A stretch of DNA of 64,000 bases from Herbiconiux gentiana (GCF_024978135.1 NZ_JANTEZ010000004.1:1-64000); one strand, 5' to 3'. Shown: positions 17,459 through 26,384, numbered from the stretch's first letter. Translations and numbers: made by a program. Notes: generated by a model not told the origin, from the letters alone.

Positions 17459-18718
17459 TCAGGCCGGGGGCGTGCTCGAGACGGGGTGCGCCTGCTCGGG
17501 CACGGGCTCGCCCCGGTAGATGTGCTCGAAGGTCGTCAGCGTGCGCTGGATGTCGTGCGCCGCCACGATGCTGAGCGACTCGTTCTTGAACCGGTCGAGC
17601 TCCCCCTGCGGCAGGGTGAGCACTCGCTCGAGGCGGTCGGCGAGCTCCTGGGCGTCGCCCGGGGCGAAGAGGTAGCCGTTCTCCCCGTCGTGCACGAGGT
17701 GCGGCAGCGCCATGGCGTTCGCGGCGACCACGGGCAGACCGCTCGCCATCGCCTCCATGGTGGCGATGCTCTGCAGCTCGGCGATGGATGGCATCGCGAA
17801 CACGGTGGCCCGCGTGTAGAGGCGCTGCTTCTCCTCCTCGGTGACGTAGCCGGTGAAGGTGACCCGGTCGCCGATGCCGAGCTGCTGGGCCATAGCCTGC
17901 AGGTTCTTCAGCTGGTCGCCGCCGCCGACTATGTCGAGCTTCGTCTCGAGCGAGTCGGGCAGCAGCTGGATGGCCTTGAGCAGCACGTCGAGGTGCTTCT
18001 CACCGGTGACGCGGCCGACGAAGATGACGCGGTTCTCGGTGCGCGGGCCGAAGGCCGGCGTGAAGAGCGAGGCGTCGACACCGCAGGAGATCGCGTAGAC
18101 GTCGCGGAGCCCGGTCTCCTTCTCGAAGTAGTCGGCGGCACGGCGGGTGGGCGCCGTGACGGCGTCGGCGCGCGCGAACGAGCGCCGCGCGGCGGCCCAC
18201 GCCAGGCCGATCGCCCAGTTCTGCAGGACCTTCGGGATGCCCGTGAAGGCCAGCATGTTCTCGGGCATGAAGTGGTTGGTGCCGACGATGCGGATGCCCC
18301 GCTTCTCGGCCTCGGTGGACAGGCCGCGCCCGACCACGATGTGCGACTGGAAGTGCACGACGTCGGGCTTCACCTCGTCGATGATGCGCGCACTGTTCTG
18401 GCGGATGCGCCAGGGCAGGGCGAAGCGCAGCCAGTCGTGCGGGTACCAGCGCCAGCTGTAGAGCCGGTGCGCCGTGATGACGTTGCCGTCGTAGACCTCT
18501 TTCCACGTGCCGTGCTTGCGGCCGGCGGAGGGGGCGACGACGTGCACGTCGTGTCCGCGCGAGGCGAGGCCCGAAGCGAGGTGCTCGGAGAAGCGGGCTG
18601 AGCCGTTGACGTCGGGCGAGAAGGTGTCGGCGCCGATCAGGATGCGCAGCGGCCGGTCCGTCGTTCCGGGTGCCGGCCGGGCATCCGGTGCGGTGTTCGG
18701 ATCACGGGAGTCAGTCAA
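17459..18718 (-). CDS. GT4-type glycosyltransferase, group 1
   Basis: The 419-residue enzyme has a two-domain GT-B layout: an N-terminal acceptor domain (ILIGADTFSPDVNGSARFSE) and a C-terminal donor domain with VIFVGRVTGEKHLDVLL and the E-x7-E motif in ELQSIATMEAMASGLPVVA. The resemblance is to lipid-modifying transferases such as diacylglycerol glucosyl- or mannosyltransferases, but donor and acceptor cannot be fixed. A Pro/Ala/Thr-rich tail at each end is probably unstructured. It is followed by tRNA-Met/Ile and lies downstream of the DMT-like transporter gene on the same strand, 70 bp apart. Confidence 0.88.
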   Translation of the reverse strand: MTDSRDPNTAPDARPAPGTTDRPLRILIGADTFSPDVNGSARFSEHLASGLASRGHDVHVVAPSAGRKHGTWKEVYDGNVITAHRLYSWRWYPHDWLRFALPWRIRQNSARIIDEVKPDVVHFQSHIVVGRGLSTEAEKRGIRIVGTNHFMPENMLAFTGIPKVLQNWAIGLAWAAARRSFARADAVTAPTRRAADYFEKETGLRDVYAISCGVDASLFTPAFGPRTENRVIFVGRVTGEKHLDVLLKAIQLLPDSLETKLDIVGGGDQLKNLQAMAQQLGIGDRVTFTGYVTEEEKQRLYTRATVFAMPSIAELQSIATMEAMASGLPVVAANAMALPHLVHDGENGYLFAPGDAQELADRLERVLTLPQGELDRFKNESLSIVAAHDIQRTLTTFEHIYRGEPVPEQAHPVSSTPPA

Positions 18719-18788
18719 ACCGTCGTCTTCCTTGGGATGGGGGCGGACCGCACGGCGGCGGTGACCGCGTATAGAGGAGAAAACTACC

Positions 18789-19691
18789 CTAGTGCTGTGC
18801 CTGGGGGTGGTAGCGCGCCAGCCCGAACACGCCGACGACCGCGACGATCCCGAAGGCGACGAAGGCGAACAGCGCCCAGAGCGGCGCCTGCGACGCCTCG
18901 CCCAGCACGAGGATGCCGATGCCGACCGCGACGAGCGGGTCGATCACGGTGAGGCCGGCGATGACCAGGTCGGGTGGCCCGGAGGAGTAGGCGTTCTGCA
19001 CGAAGTAGCCGCCGAGCGCGGCGGCGGCCAGCAGGCCGATCAGCGCGAGCACCGTCAGCCACTCGAAGTCGGCCTGGAAGATGCGGCTGATGACGACCTT
19101 CGCGAGCGTGGCGACGAAGCCGTAGAGCACGCCCGCACCGACGATGTAGGCGATGGCCTTGAACCGGCGTCGCAGGAACGCGAAGCCCACGGCGAACAGC
19201 GCGAGCACGACGGCCAGCACGATCAGGATGATGATCAGCTCCCGCGTGCCGACCGGCTTGTCGACCGCGGTGAAGGCGGCGACGAGCACGAACAGGCCGA
19301 CGCCGCCGACGCAGAGCATGATCGAGATGACCGAGCTGCGATTGAGCTTCACCTTGCTCACGCGGGAGTTCAGCACGGCCGTGATCACGAGGGCGACCGC
19401 GCCGAGCGGCTGCACCACGATGATCGGTGAGAAGCCGAGGCTCGTGAGCTGGAAGACGATCGCGAGACCGAGCATCAGGGTGCCGAGCACCCAGGAGGGC
19501 CGGCCGAGCAGCGCCATCATCTGGCGGGTGTTCAGGCCCTTGTTCGCCTGATTCGTGTTCGCCTCGACCTTCGCGACACCGCGGTGCTGGAACTGCGCCC
19601 CGAGGCTGAGGAAGACCGCTCCGACGAGGGCGATCGGGATGCCGATGAACTGCTTCGGGTCGAGAGCGATCGGCTCGGTCAGCGAAAGCAT
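18789..19691 (-). CDS. DMT-superfamily membrane transporter, NIPA/EamA-like
   Basis: The 300-residue protein has about nine or ten hydrophobic helices. The first follows PKQFIGIPIALVGAVFLSLG, with AQFQHRGVAKVE after it, and VVQPLGAVALVITAVLNSR is a typical drug/metabolite transporter pore segment. The balance of features is closest to the NIPA-like magnesium transporter branch, which is only a tentative call. I use ATG 19691; GTG 19703 would add four residues and neither has a good ribosome binding site. It is divergent from def with a 54-bp gap. Confidence 0.8.
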   Translation of the reverse strand: MLSLTEPIALDPKQFIGIPIALVGAVFLSLGAQFQHRGVAKVEANTNQANKGLNTRQMMALLGRPSWVLGTLMLGLAIVFQLTSLGFSPIIVVQPLGAVALVITAVLNSRVSKVKLNRSSVISIMLCVGGVGLFVLVAAFTAVDKPVGTRELIIILIVLAVVLALFAVGFAFLRRRFKAIAYIVGAGVLYGFVATLAKVVISRIFQADFEWLTVLALIGLLAAAALGGYFVQNAYSSGPPDLVIAGLTVIDPLVAVGIGILVLGEASQAPLWALFAFVAFGIVAVVGVFGLARYHPQAQH

Positions 19692-19733
19692 GTCGAGAGG
19701 CACCCGTCGACAGTACCGTGCGGGCACCGCCGT

Positions 19734-19739
19734 TAGGCT
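19734..19739 (+). promoter_or_regulatory. TAGGCT box of a probable leaderless def transcript
   Basis: TAGGCT ends six bases before the def ATG, so transcription would begin at or next to the A of the start codon. No ribosome binding site lies in between. A TCGACA hexamer at 19707-19712 is too far to be a good -35. Confidence 0.4.
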
Positions 19740-19745
19740 TAGCGA

Positions 19746-20342
19746 ATGGCCGTTCTCCCGATTCGGATCTCCGGCGATCCGGTGCTGCACACCCCCGCCT
19801 CCCCTGTCGTCACGATCGACGACGAGCTCCGCGCCCTCGTGGCCGACATGTTCGAGACCATGGACGCCGCTCCCGGTGTCGGCCTCGCCGGCCCCCAGGT
19901 CGGCGTGCCGCTCAGGCTGTTCGTCTTCTCCTACACCGAGGACACGGGCGAGGAGGAGGGCGACGACACCGGCTCCCTCCGCGAGTACCGCGGCGTCGCG
20001 ATCAACCCCGAGCTCTACATCTCCCCCACGTCGGTCGAGCCGGCCGATCCCGACACCGAGTCGGAGGGCTGCCTGTCGTTCCCGGGCGAGCGCTTCCCCC
20101 TGGTGCGCGGCGAGTCGGCCATCCTGCGGGCCACCGACCTCGACGGCCGGCCCTACGAGATCGAGGCGCACGGCTGGCTGGCGCGCATCTTCCAGCACGA
20201 GTTCGACCACCTCGACGGACTGCTCTACGTCGACCGCGTCGACCCCGTGTACGCGAAGGTGGCGCGCAAGATCGAGCGCAAGAAGGGCTGGGGCGTTCCC
20301 GGCAACGCGTGGCTCCCCGGGGTCGACGAGCTCGACGCGTAG
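19746..20342 (+). CDS. def: Peptide deformylase
   Basis: The 198-residue metalloenzyme removes the formyl group from new proteins. All three motifs are present: GVGLAGPQ (residues 44-51), EGCLS (107-111, metal ligand Cys109) and HEFDH (151-155). An acidic insert (TEDTGEEEGDDTGS, residues 64-77) between motifs one and two is longer than in many orthologues. The C-terminus carries a short helical tail, as is common in actinobacterial copies. No methionyl-tRNA formyltransferase gene is adjacent. Confidence 0.96.
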   Translation: MAVLPIRISGDPVLHTPASPVVTIDDELRALVADMFETMDAAPGVGLAGPQVGVPLRLFVFSYTEDTGEEEGDDTGSLREYRGVAINPELYISPTSVEPADPDTESEGCLSFPGERFPLVRGESAILRATDLDGRPYEIEAHGWLARIFQHEFDHLDGLLYVDRVDPVYAKVARKIERKKGWGVPGNAWLPGVDELDA

Positions 20343-20412
20343 CGCCTGCGGCGGCGTCTGGGCGTCTCGCCGTCTTGGGGGGGGTGAGCGCGGGGTGGTG
20401 CGACGGGTGGGC

Positions 20413-20718
20413 TCAGGTGAGCATCCGGATGCCCGCGGCCACCAGCGCCGCAGCGATCACCACGACGACGAACGGCACGCGCAGCGCGTAGAGCACGGCG
20501 GCCACCAGCACGGCCGGCACCCTCGCGTCGACCTGGATCGCCTGCCCGACGCCCAGGGTCTGCACGCCGATCAGGGCCGCCAGGAGCGCGACCGTCATCA
20601 GGTTCGCGATGCGCGCGACCGTGGGGTGTTCGAAGGCTTTCGGCGGGATGAGGTAGCCCGCGACCTTGAGGGCGACGCAGACGATCGAGGCGAGGATGAC
20701 GATCTGCCAGGCGGTCAT
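20413..20718 (-). CDS. azlD: AzlD-family branched-chain amino-acid transport subunit
   Basis: The 101-residue protein has three or four membrane helices and the typical AzlD frame with VAGYLIPPKAFEHPTVARI near residues 19-37. It forms a two-part exporter with AzlC, encoded immediately upstream with overlapping ATGA. Substrates in known members are branched-chain amino acids or analogues. No adjacent regulator was found. Confidence 0.9.
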   Translation of the reverse strand: MTAWQIVILASIVCVALKVAGYLIPPKAFEHPTVARIANLMTVALLAALIGVQTLGVGQAIQVDARVPAVLVAAVLYALRVPFVVVVIAAALVAAGIRMLT

Positions 20719-21419
20719 GCGTGACCTCCCTTCGCCCCGAACAGGTTGAAGCCGCCCACGACGAGCGCCACCCCGGCGGCGACGAGCACGGGCAGGCCGG
20801 GCACCAGCACGGGCGTCAGGAGCATCGCGACCACGGCGGCGGCCACGGCGACCGCCTGCGTCTGCCGCTCCTTCAGGCGCGGCCAGAGCAGCCCGAGGAA
20901 GGCGGCGGCGGCCGCGGCGTCGAGCCCGTAGGCGCTGACGTCGCCGAGCAGATCGCCGATCAGGGCCCCGACGAGGGTCGTGAGGTTCCAGCCGAGGTAG
21001 ATGGCGAGACCGGTCACCCAGAAGCCCACCCGCTGCGCCGACGGGGTGGTCTGGGCGGTCGAGACGGCGACCGACTCGTCGATGGTCAACTGCGCGGCGG
21101 CGGCGCGGCGCCAGAAGCCCGGGCCGATCACGGGGGCCATCCGGATGGAGTAGAACACGTTGCGGGTGCCGAGCAGCGCGGCGCTCGTGATCGCGGCGGG
21201 GCCGGCGGCGAGGCCGCCCGAGGCGAGCACGCCGATCAGCGCGAACTGCGATCCGCCGGTGAACATCACGAGGCTGAGAAAGCAGGTCTGCCAGACGTCG
21301 AGGCCCGAGAGGGTCGCGAGGGCGCCGAACGAGATGCCGTACACCGCGGTGGCGAGGCCGACGGCGAGACCCGAGCGGAGGGCGGCGCGCTCCTCGGGGG
21401 TGCGCTGCGTGGCCATCAT
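20715..21419 (-). CDS. azlC: AzlC-family branched-chain amino-acid permease
   Basis: The 234-residue membrane protein shows the AzlC motif GISFGALATLSGLDVWQTC, then FTGGSQFALIGVLASGG, and TIDESVAVS. It has about six helices. Start: ATG 21419 is used; ATG 21416 is adjacent. It is coupled to azlD by a 4-bp overlap. The pair probably exports branched-chain amino acids. The gap to the divergent 100-residue ORF is 123 bp. Confidence 0.92.
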   Translation of the reverse strand: MMATQRTPEERAALRSGLAVGLATAVYGISFGALATLSGLDVWQTCFLSLVMFTGGSQFALIGVLASGGLAAGPAAITSAALLGTRNVFYSIRMAPVIGPGFWRRAAAAQLTIDESVAVSTAQTTPSAQRVGFWVTGLAIYLGWNLTTLVGALIGDLLGDVSAYGLDAAAAAAFLGLLWPRLKERQTQAVAVAAAVVAMLLTPVLVPGLPVLVAAGVALVVGGFNLFGAKGGHA

Positions 21420-21542
21420 CCGATGATGCCAGGTGCCCGAACCGTGAGCGAGCCGTGAGCCGGCGGCAACCCCTGGCCGCCCTCAGACCCCGAGCGTAGG
21501 GTGCCGAGGAGATGCACAGGGTGTGGGAACGGACGATCGACG

Positions 21543-21845
21543 ATGATTGAGCACGAATACGGGCGGGTGGTGCACCACGGCGGGCGTACCTTCCTCGCCA
21601 CCGAGACGATGGCCGAGATCTTCGCCGCCGCGGCCGCCGACATCGTGGCGCGGGGTGACACCGAGTTGGTTCCGCTGCTGCACCGTGGCGGGGTCGACCT
21701 GCTGCTCGTGGGGCCGTTGACGCCGATCGCGGTGACGCGCATCGAGATCGGCCGGGCGCCGAAGCCTCCGGTCACGGCCCCGGCGAAGTCGGCTGAGGCC
21801 GTTTCCGACGCCGACGCCGACGCGGAGAAGCGCACCGCCGTCTGA
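21543..21845 (+). CDS. Hypothetical small protein, 100 residues
   Basis: The frame starts MIEHEYGRVVHHGGRTFLAT with a short hydrophobic stretch and ends in an Ala/Asp-rich tail (ADADAEK) after PVTAPAKSAEAV. No family is recognised. ATG 21543 has only a weak ribosome site; ATG 21501 upstream in frame would add a cysteine-containing tail MPRRCTGCGNG, which is less likely. The stop lies inside the first copy of a 41-bp tandem duplication. The protein looks real by codon bias. Confidence 0.6.
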   Translation: MIEHEYGRVVHHGGRTFLATETMAEIFAAAAADIVARGDTELVPLLHRGGVDLLLVGPLTPIAVTRIEIGRAPKPPVTAPAKSAEAVSDADADAEKRTAV

Positions 21846-21917
21846 CCCGGCGGCCGAGCACTGACAAGAAGAGCATCGCCGTCTGACCCGGCGGCCGAGC
21901 ACCGACCAGAAGAGCAC
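21836..21917. repeat. 41-bp tandem duplication
   Basis: Copies at 21836-21876 and 21877-21917 both read CGCCGTCTGACCCGGCGGCC, then GAGCAC-GAC-AGAAGAGCA, with three or four differences. Copy one contains the end and stop codon of the preceding ORF, so copy two repeats that 3' end out in the gap. Shorter echoes of GAGCAGCACCGAC follow. It points to recent slippage. Confidence 0.85.
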
Positions 21918-21941
21918 CGACAAGAGCAGCACCGACGAGAA

Positions 21942-21971
21942 AAGGCCCCGCGGGTGGAGCCGCGAGGCCTT
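21942..21971 (-). terminator. Intrinsic terminator after tRNA-Asn
   Basis: On the minus strand AAGGCC-T-CGCGG pairs with CCGCG-G-GGCCTT around a 6-nt loop, and is followed by TTTTCTC. This is a classic intrinsic terminator, 2 bases past the tRNA 3' end. Read in the other direction there is no T run. Confidence 0.85.
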
Positions 21972-21973
21972 CG

Positions 21974-22046
21974 CTCCCCGACTTGGACTCGAACCAAGAA
22001 CCTGCCGGTTAACAGCCGGCTGCTCTGCCAATTGAGCTATCGAGGA
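21974..22046 (-). tRNA. tRNA-Asn (GTT)
   Basis: The minus strand folds as a 73-nt tRNA: acceptor TCCTCGA with TCGGGGA and discriminator G, D-arm AGCTCAATTGGCAGAGC, anticodon loop CTGTTAA giving GTT (Asn), and T-arm GGTTCGAGTCC. CCA is not encoded. One G-T wobble occurs in the acceptor stem. Confidence 0.97.
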
Positions 22047-22112
22047 ATGTCGCTGCCTGAACAGCGCTCAATACATTACCACCACTTTCGCGGCGCTCCT
22101 GACACCTCGGCG

Positions 22113-23132
22113 TCAGTACCCGGCCTCGGGGTCGACCCGGCCCGCGAACTCGCCGGTCTCGAGGAACGCCCGCACGTTCTGACGGATCCGCTCCGCCAGG
22201 AGCGGCGCGATCATCTCGGGCGTGTCCGCCGAGTGCGGGGTGATGATCGCGGTGGGCATCGAGAAGAGCGGATGCCCGTCGGGCAGCGGCTCGGGGTCGG
22301 TGACGTCGAGGGCGGCCCCCGCGATCGCACCGCTCTGCAGGGCGGCGACGAGCGCCTCGGTGTCGACCAGACCGCCCCGGGCGATGTTCACCAGGTGGGC
22401 CGTGTCGGGCAGGAGCTCGAGCTGGCGGGCGCCGATGAGCTTGTCGGTGCCGGCGGTGAAGGCGGCCGCGACGATCAGCAGGTCGGCCTCCGGCAGCACC
22501 TCGTCGAGCCGATCGGCCGAGACGGTGCGGTCGGCCCCCTCGACGGGGTCCGCGGAGCGGCGGACGATCGTCACGGACACCCCGAACGGCTGGAGCAGCC
22601 GCAGCAGCTCGAGCGCGATGCCGCCGGCCCCGATGATCACGACGTTCAGCCCGTAGAGCGAGGCGCCGATCTTGGGGCCCCAGCTGGTGGCCCGGATGCG
22701 CGTCGGCAGCTCGCGCAGCAGGGCGAGGGCGAGCGTCAGTGCGTGTTCGGCGACGGGCTGGGCGTAGGCGCCCTTGGCGCTCGTCCAGACGAGCCCGGGG
22801 CGGTCGTGGTCGCGGATGGAGTCGGCGAACGCGTCGACGCCGGCCCACGGCAGCTGCACCCACCCGATGCCCGGGTGGGCCGAGATGACCTCGTCGAACT
22901 GCTCGGGGCGGTCGTGGGCGAGCCAGACGACTCCCCGGGTGTCGTCGTCGAGCGGGGCGACCGTGCCGCCCGCCGCTTCGACGGCCTCGACGAAGGTGGG
23001 GTCGGCCTCGGGCAGCACGGCGATCGGGCCGGGCTCGGGGCGCTCGGCCTCGGGCAGGGCGTCGACGGAGACCGCCAGCACCTCGCGGTGGCGGCCGTCG
23101 AACGATCGGGGTGTGGCGGGTCGGGGCGTCAT
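22113..23132 (-). CDS. D-2-hydroxyacid dehydrogenase, NAD-binding family
   Basis: The 339-residue enzyme has the formate/glycerate dehydrogenase layout: nucleotide-binding VVIIGAGGIALELLRLL near 180-200 and catalytic residues in NIARGGLVDTEAL (Arg), ALDVTDPEPLP (Glu) and ITPHSADTP (His). The start ATG 23132 overlaps the end of the ABC ATPase gene (ATGA). The substrate is not determined; glyoxylate/hydroxypyruvate reductase-like activity is possible. The upstream longer frame across dnaG is spurious. Confidence 0.9.
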   Translation of the reverse strand: MTPRPATPRSFDGRHREVLAVSVDALPEAERPEPGPIAVLPEADPTFVEAVEAAGGTVAPLDDDTRGVVWLAHDRPEQFDEVISAHPGIGWVQLPWAGVDAFADSIRDHDRPGLVWTSAKGAYAQPVAEHALTLALALLRELPTRIRATSWGPKIGASLYGLNVVIIGAGGIALELLRLLQPFGVSVTIVRRSADPVEGADRTVSADRLDEVLPEADLLIVAAAFTAGTDKLIGARQLELLPDTAHLVNIARGGLVDTEALVAALQSGAIAGAALDVTDPEPLPDGHPLFSMPTAIITPHSADTPEMIAPLLAERIRQNVRAFLETGEFAGRVDPEAGY

Positions 23133-24106
23133 CGGATTCCTCGGGTCTCGTCGTCGGTCGGGAGCCCGTCGCCGTCGTCGGTCTCGAGTTCGTCGCCGGT
23201 CGCCGGCTCGTCGCCGGTCGCCGGCTCGTCGTGGATTTCGTCCTGCTCGTAGTCGTCGTCCTCGAGCTCGTCCTCCCCGTACTCGTCGGCGTCCGGCGCG
23301 TCGCCGTTCAGCTCCTCCGCGAGGCGCACCACGTAGGGGTGACGGGGATCGGCGAGCACGTCGTCGATCGGCCCGAGGCCCACGACCACGCCCTCGTGGA
23401 TCACGGCGACGCGGTCGGCGCTCCGGCGCAGGGTGTCGAGGTCGTGGCTGACGATCAGGGCGCTCGCCCCGCGGGCCCGCTGCAGCCCGGCGATCACGTC
23501 GACCACGGCGCTGCGCACCGAGACGTCGACTCCGGCCGTGGGCTCGTCGGCGATCAGCAGCACCGGGTCGAGGATCAGCCCGCGCGCCACCGCCACCCGC
23601 TGCCGCTGCCCGCTGGACAGCTCGTGCGGGAGCTTCAGCATCGTGCCGACCGGCAGCAGCAGGGCGTCGATCAGGGTGGCGGCCTTCAGGCCCGCCTCGT
23701 GCCGGTCGTAGCGCCGGTCGCGCAGAAGCAGAGGTTCCGCGACGAGCTCCGCCACCGTCATGTTCGAGGTCAGCTTCGACCCGGCGTCCTGCGCCACGTA
23801 GCCGACGCCGAGGGTGAGCCGGCCGAGCTTCCCTCGGCGGATGTTCCGGAGCTCGAGCCCCAGCACCTCCAGGCTGCCCCCGATGATCTTGGGCGACGGC
23901 TCCTTGGAGGCCCGCAGGGCGGCCTGCCCCGACGCGACGTGGGCGAGCGTCGACTTGCCCGATCCGCTCGACCCGACGAGCCCCACGATCTCGCCGGGGG
24001 CGACCGTGAGCGTGAACCCCTTCACGGCGGTGAAGGCGGGGCTGACGCTGTGCGAGGGGTACTCGATCGTCACGTCGGAGGCGGAGAGCACGTTTCGTTC
24101 GACCAT
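23129..24106 (-). CDS. ABC transporter ATP-binding protein with acidic tail
   Basis: The 325-residue ATPase has Walker A GSSGSGKS (residues 45-52), signature LSSGQRQRVAVARG, Walker B VLLIADEPTAG and switch VSHDL, in the style of the peptide/nickel (Dpp/Opp) branch. After the normal end near residue 270 it carries about 50 extra residues dominated by Asp and Glu, with an exact repeat of DEPATG encoded by an 18-nt tandem. No permease or binding protein lies next to it. Overlap with the downstream dehydrogenase suggests co-expression. Confidence 0.9.
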   Translation of the reverse strand: MVERNVLSASDVTIEYPSHSVSPAFTAVKGFTLTVAPGEIVGLVGSSGSGKSTLAHVASGQAALRASKEPSPKIIGGSLEVLGLELRNIRRGKLGRLTLGVGYVAQDAGSKLTSNMTVAELVAEPLLLRDRRYDRHEAGLKAATLIDALLLPVGTMLKLPHELSSGQRQRVAVARGLILDPVLLIADEPTAGVDVSVRSAVVDVIAGLQRARGASALIVSHDLDTLRRSADRVAVIHEGVVVGLGPIDDVLADPRHPYVVRLAEELNGDAPDADEYGEDELEDDDYEQDEIHDEPATGDEPATGDELETDDGDGLPTDDETRGIR

Positions 24107-24214
24107 CAGGCTTCGAGCCTAGGCCGAGAGCCGCCCGCGGGCCCGACGGCGCGGCGGATGCCCGGAGATTGCGCAGCCCGCACGATCGACCCGCGCGGCC
24201 GCCTGCGACAGGGG

Positions 24215-26350
24215 CTACTCCCCCACGAAGGCCCGCCGCTCGGCCTCGAGCTGCGCCGACTGGATCTGGATCTCGCGATAGAGCACGGGCTCGGCCACCC
24301 GGTCGGTGCGCTGCAGCCGAAGCACCAGCTCGTCCTTGCGGCGGCTCAGGTCGCGTTCGACGAGGGCCCGCACGACGCCGCGCAGGTAGTTCTCGGGGGC
24401 CCGCTCCGGGCGCTCGGGGATGGGGGCCACGGCGAGCTGCTCGACCAGGGTGCGGTACTCGGGCGGCACGTCGGCCTGCACGGTCTGCACGAAGTCGGGC
24501 CGGTCGAAGTGCTCGACGTTGCGGCCCACGGCGTCGCGCACCGCGGCCAGCGGAGCACTGGCGAAACCGCAGCCGGTCGAGCGGGTGAGCAGCTCGGCGC
24601 CGATCACCGTCGGCGACTGCAGCATGGCCATCAGGGCGTCGCGCTCGCGGCGCACGGTGGTCGTGGACGGCAGTTCGGTGATGGAGACGGCCGGCACCTC
24701 GACGGGCACGGGCTCGAGCGTGGTCACCGACGCGACCTGCGGATCGGCGGCCGGCGACGGCCGGTACCCGCCCTGATCGCCCGAGGCGCCCTGGCCGCCC
24801 TGCCCGCGCTGATCGCCCGAGCCGCCCTGACCGGCCTGCCCGCGCTGACCGCCGGACGCACCCTGACCCCCCGCGGGGCCCAGCCCCCGCTGACCGCCCT
24901 GAGCAGCCTGACCGCCCTGGCCGCCCGGGCCGCGCCGATCGCTCAGCGCGCCCTGACCAGCAAACCCACCCTGACCGCCGCGACCGTCGCCCGCGCCCTG
25001 CCCCCTGCCCTGTCCGGCGCTCGAGCCGCCGCTCCGCACCGAGTGCTCCACCGCCTGCTGCACCACATCGAGGTCGGTGCCGAGCATCTTGGCCAGCTGC
25101 CGGGTGTAGGCCGGCCGCAGCGCCGAGTCGCGGATGTCGGCGACGATCGGCGCCGCGTCCCGCAGCGCCGCCACGCGGCCCTCGACGGTGTCGAGGTCGT
25201 ACGCCGACAGCTTCTGCCGGATGACGAACTCGAACATCGGCTTCTTGCTCTGGATCAGGCGGCGCACTGCGTCGTCGCCCTTCGCCAGGCGGAGGTCGCA
25301 CGGGTCGAGCCCGTCGGGCGCCACGGCGACGTAGGTCTGGGCGGCGAACCGCTGCTCTTCGCTGAAGGCGCGGAGCGCCGCCTTCTGCCCCGCAGCGTCG
25401 GGGTCGAAGGTGAACACGACCTCGCCGAGGCCGGCGGAGTCGTCGGAGAGCACCCGCCGCATGATCTTGATGTGGTCGACGCCGAACGACGTGCCGCAGG
25501 TCGCCACCGCCGTGGTGACCCCGGCGAGGTGGGCCGCCATGACGTCGGTGTACCCCTCGACCACGACCACCTGACGGCTGCGCGCGATGTCGCGCTTGGC
25601 CAGGTCGAGCCCGTAGAGCACCTGGGCCTTGTGGTAGACGATCGTCTCGGGGGTGTTCAGGTACTTCGGGCCCTTGTCGTCGTCGAACAGCCGGCGGGCG
25701 CCGAACCCGACGGTCTGACCCGTCTGGTCGCGGATCGGCCAGATCAGCCGCCCGCGGAAGCGGTCGTAGGTGCCGCGGTCGCCCTGGCTGAGCAGGCCCG
25801 CCGCGGTGAGCTCCTGCTCGGTGTAGCCGCGACCGCGGAGGTGCTTGCCGAGGTTGTCCCAGCCCTGGGGCGCGTAGCCCACGCCGAAGCGAGCGGCCGC
25901 CGAGGCGTCGAAGCCGCGCTGACCGAGGAACGCCCGGCCCGCGTCGGCGCCCGGGGAGGTGAGCTGCTCGGCGAAGTACTCCCGCGCGGCCTCGTTGGCG
26001 GCGAGCAGACGCGCCCGGTTGCCCTGGTCGGCCGCCGCTCCCCCGTCTTCGTAGTGCAGCTGGAAGCCGATCTTGGCCGCGAGCCGCTCGACGGCCTCGG
26101 TGAAGGTGACGTGATCCATCTTCTGCAGGAAGGTGAAGACGTCGCCGCCCTCTCCGCAGCCGAAGCAGTGGTAGTACCCCACCTGCGGGCGCACGTGGAA
26201 GCTCGGCGACCGCTCGTCATGGAACGGGCACAGCCCCTTCATGGAGCCGACGCCGGCGCTCTTCAGCGTGACGAAGTCGCCCACGACGTCGGCGATATTG
26301 ATGCGCGAACGGACCTCGTCGATGTCGTTGCGACGGATCAGCCCTGCCAT
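24215..26350 (-). CDS. dnaG: DNA primase with Gly/Gln-rich interdomain linker
   Basis: The 711-residue primase lays RNA primers for replication. The zinc site is CPFH...HCFGC (Cys41, His44, Cys62, Cys65), followed by the TOPRIM core with VVEGYTDVMAAH near 258 and FTFDPDAAG. Between the catalytic core and the C-terminal helicase-binding region, residues about 438-528 are an array of GGQGGQ-like units containing almost only Gly, Gln, Ala, Arg and Ser. That linker is far longer than usual. The start ATG 26350 begins MAGLIRRNDI; the neighbouring out-of-frame ATG at 26366 repeats the same eight bases. dgt lies just upstream. Confidence 0.95.
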   Translation of the reverse strand: MAGLIRRNDIDEVRSRINIADVVGDFVTLKSAGVGSMKGLCPFHDERSPSFHVRPQVGYYHCFGCGEGGDVFTFLQKMDHVTFTEAVERLAAKIGFQLHYEDGGAAADQGNRARLLAANEAAREYFAEQLTSPGADAGRAFLGQRGFDASAAARFGVGYAPQGWDNLGKHLRGRGYTEQELTAAGLLSQGDRGTYDRFRGRLIWPIRDQTGQTVGFGARRLFDDDKGPKYLNTPETIVYHKAQVLYGLDLAKRDIARSRQVVVVEGYTDVMAAHLAGVTTAVATCGTSFGVDHIKIMRRVLSDDSAGLGEVVFTFDPDAAGQKAALRAFSEEQRFAAQTYVAVAPDGLDPCDLRLAKGDDAVRRLIQSKKPMFEFVIRQKLSAYDLDTVEGRVAALRDAAPIVADIRDSALRPAYTRQLAKMLGTDLDVVQQAVEHSVRSGGSSAGQGRGQGAGDGRGGQGGFAGQGALSDRRGPGGQGGQAAQGGQRGLGPAGGQGASGGQRGQAGQGGSGDQRGQGGQGASGDQGGYRPSPAADPQVASVTTLEPVPVEVPAVSITELPSTTTVRRERDALMAMLQSPTVIGAELLTRSTGCGFASAPLAAVRDAVGRNVEHFDRPDFVQTVQADVPPEYRTLVEQLAVAPIPERPERAPENYLRGVVRALVERDLSRRKDELVLRLQRTDRVAEPVLYREIQIQSAQLEAERRAFVGE

Positions 26351-26384
26351 CTCACCCGCCCTGCCATCTCGCCCACCGGTCTTT

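Noticed and set aside
24780-25020. Antisense repeat protein in the dnaG linker
   Set aside because: The plus-strand frame is a mirror of the Gly/Gln repeats and has no start or ribosome site of its own.
22113-25301. 1062-codon minus-strand frame through the ABC ATPase and dnaG
   Set aside because: Only its last 339 residues are a real protein; the rest lies in the wrong frame of two well-supported genes.
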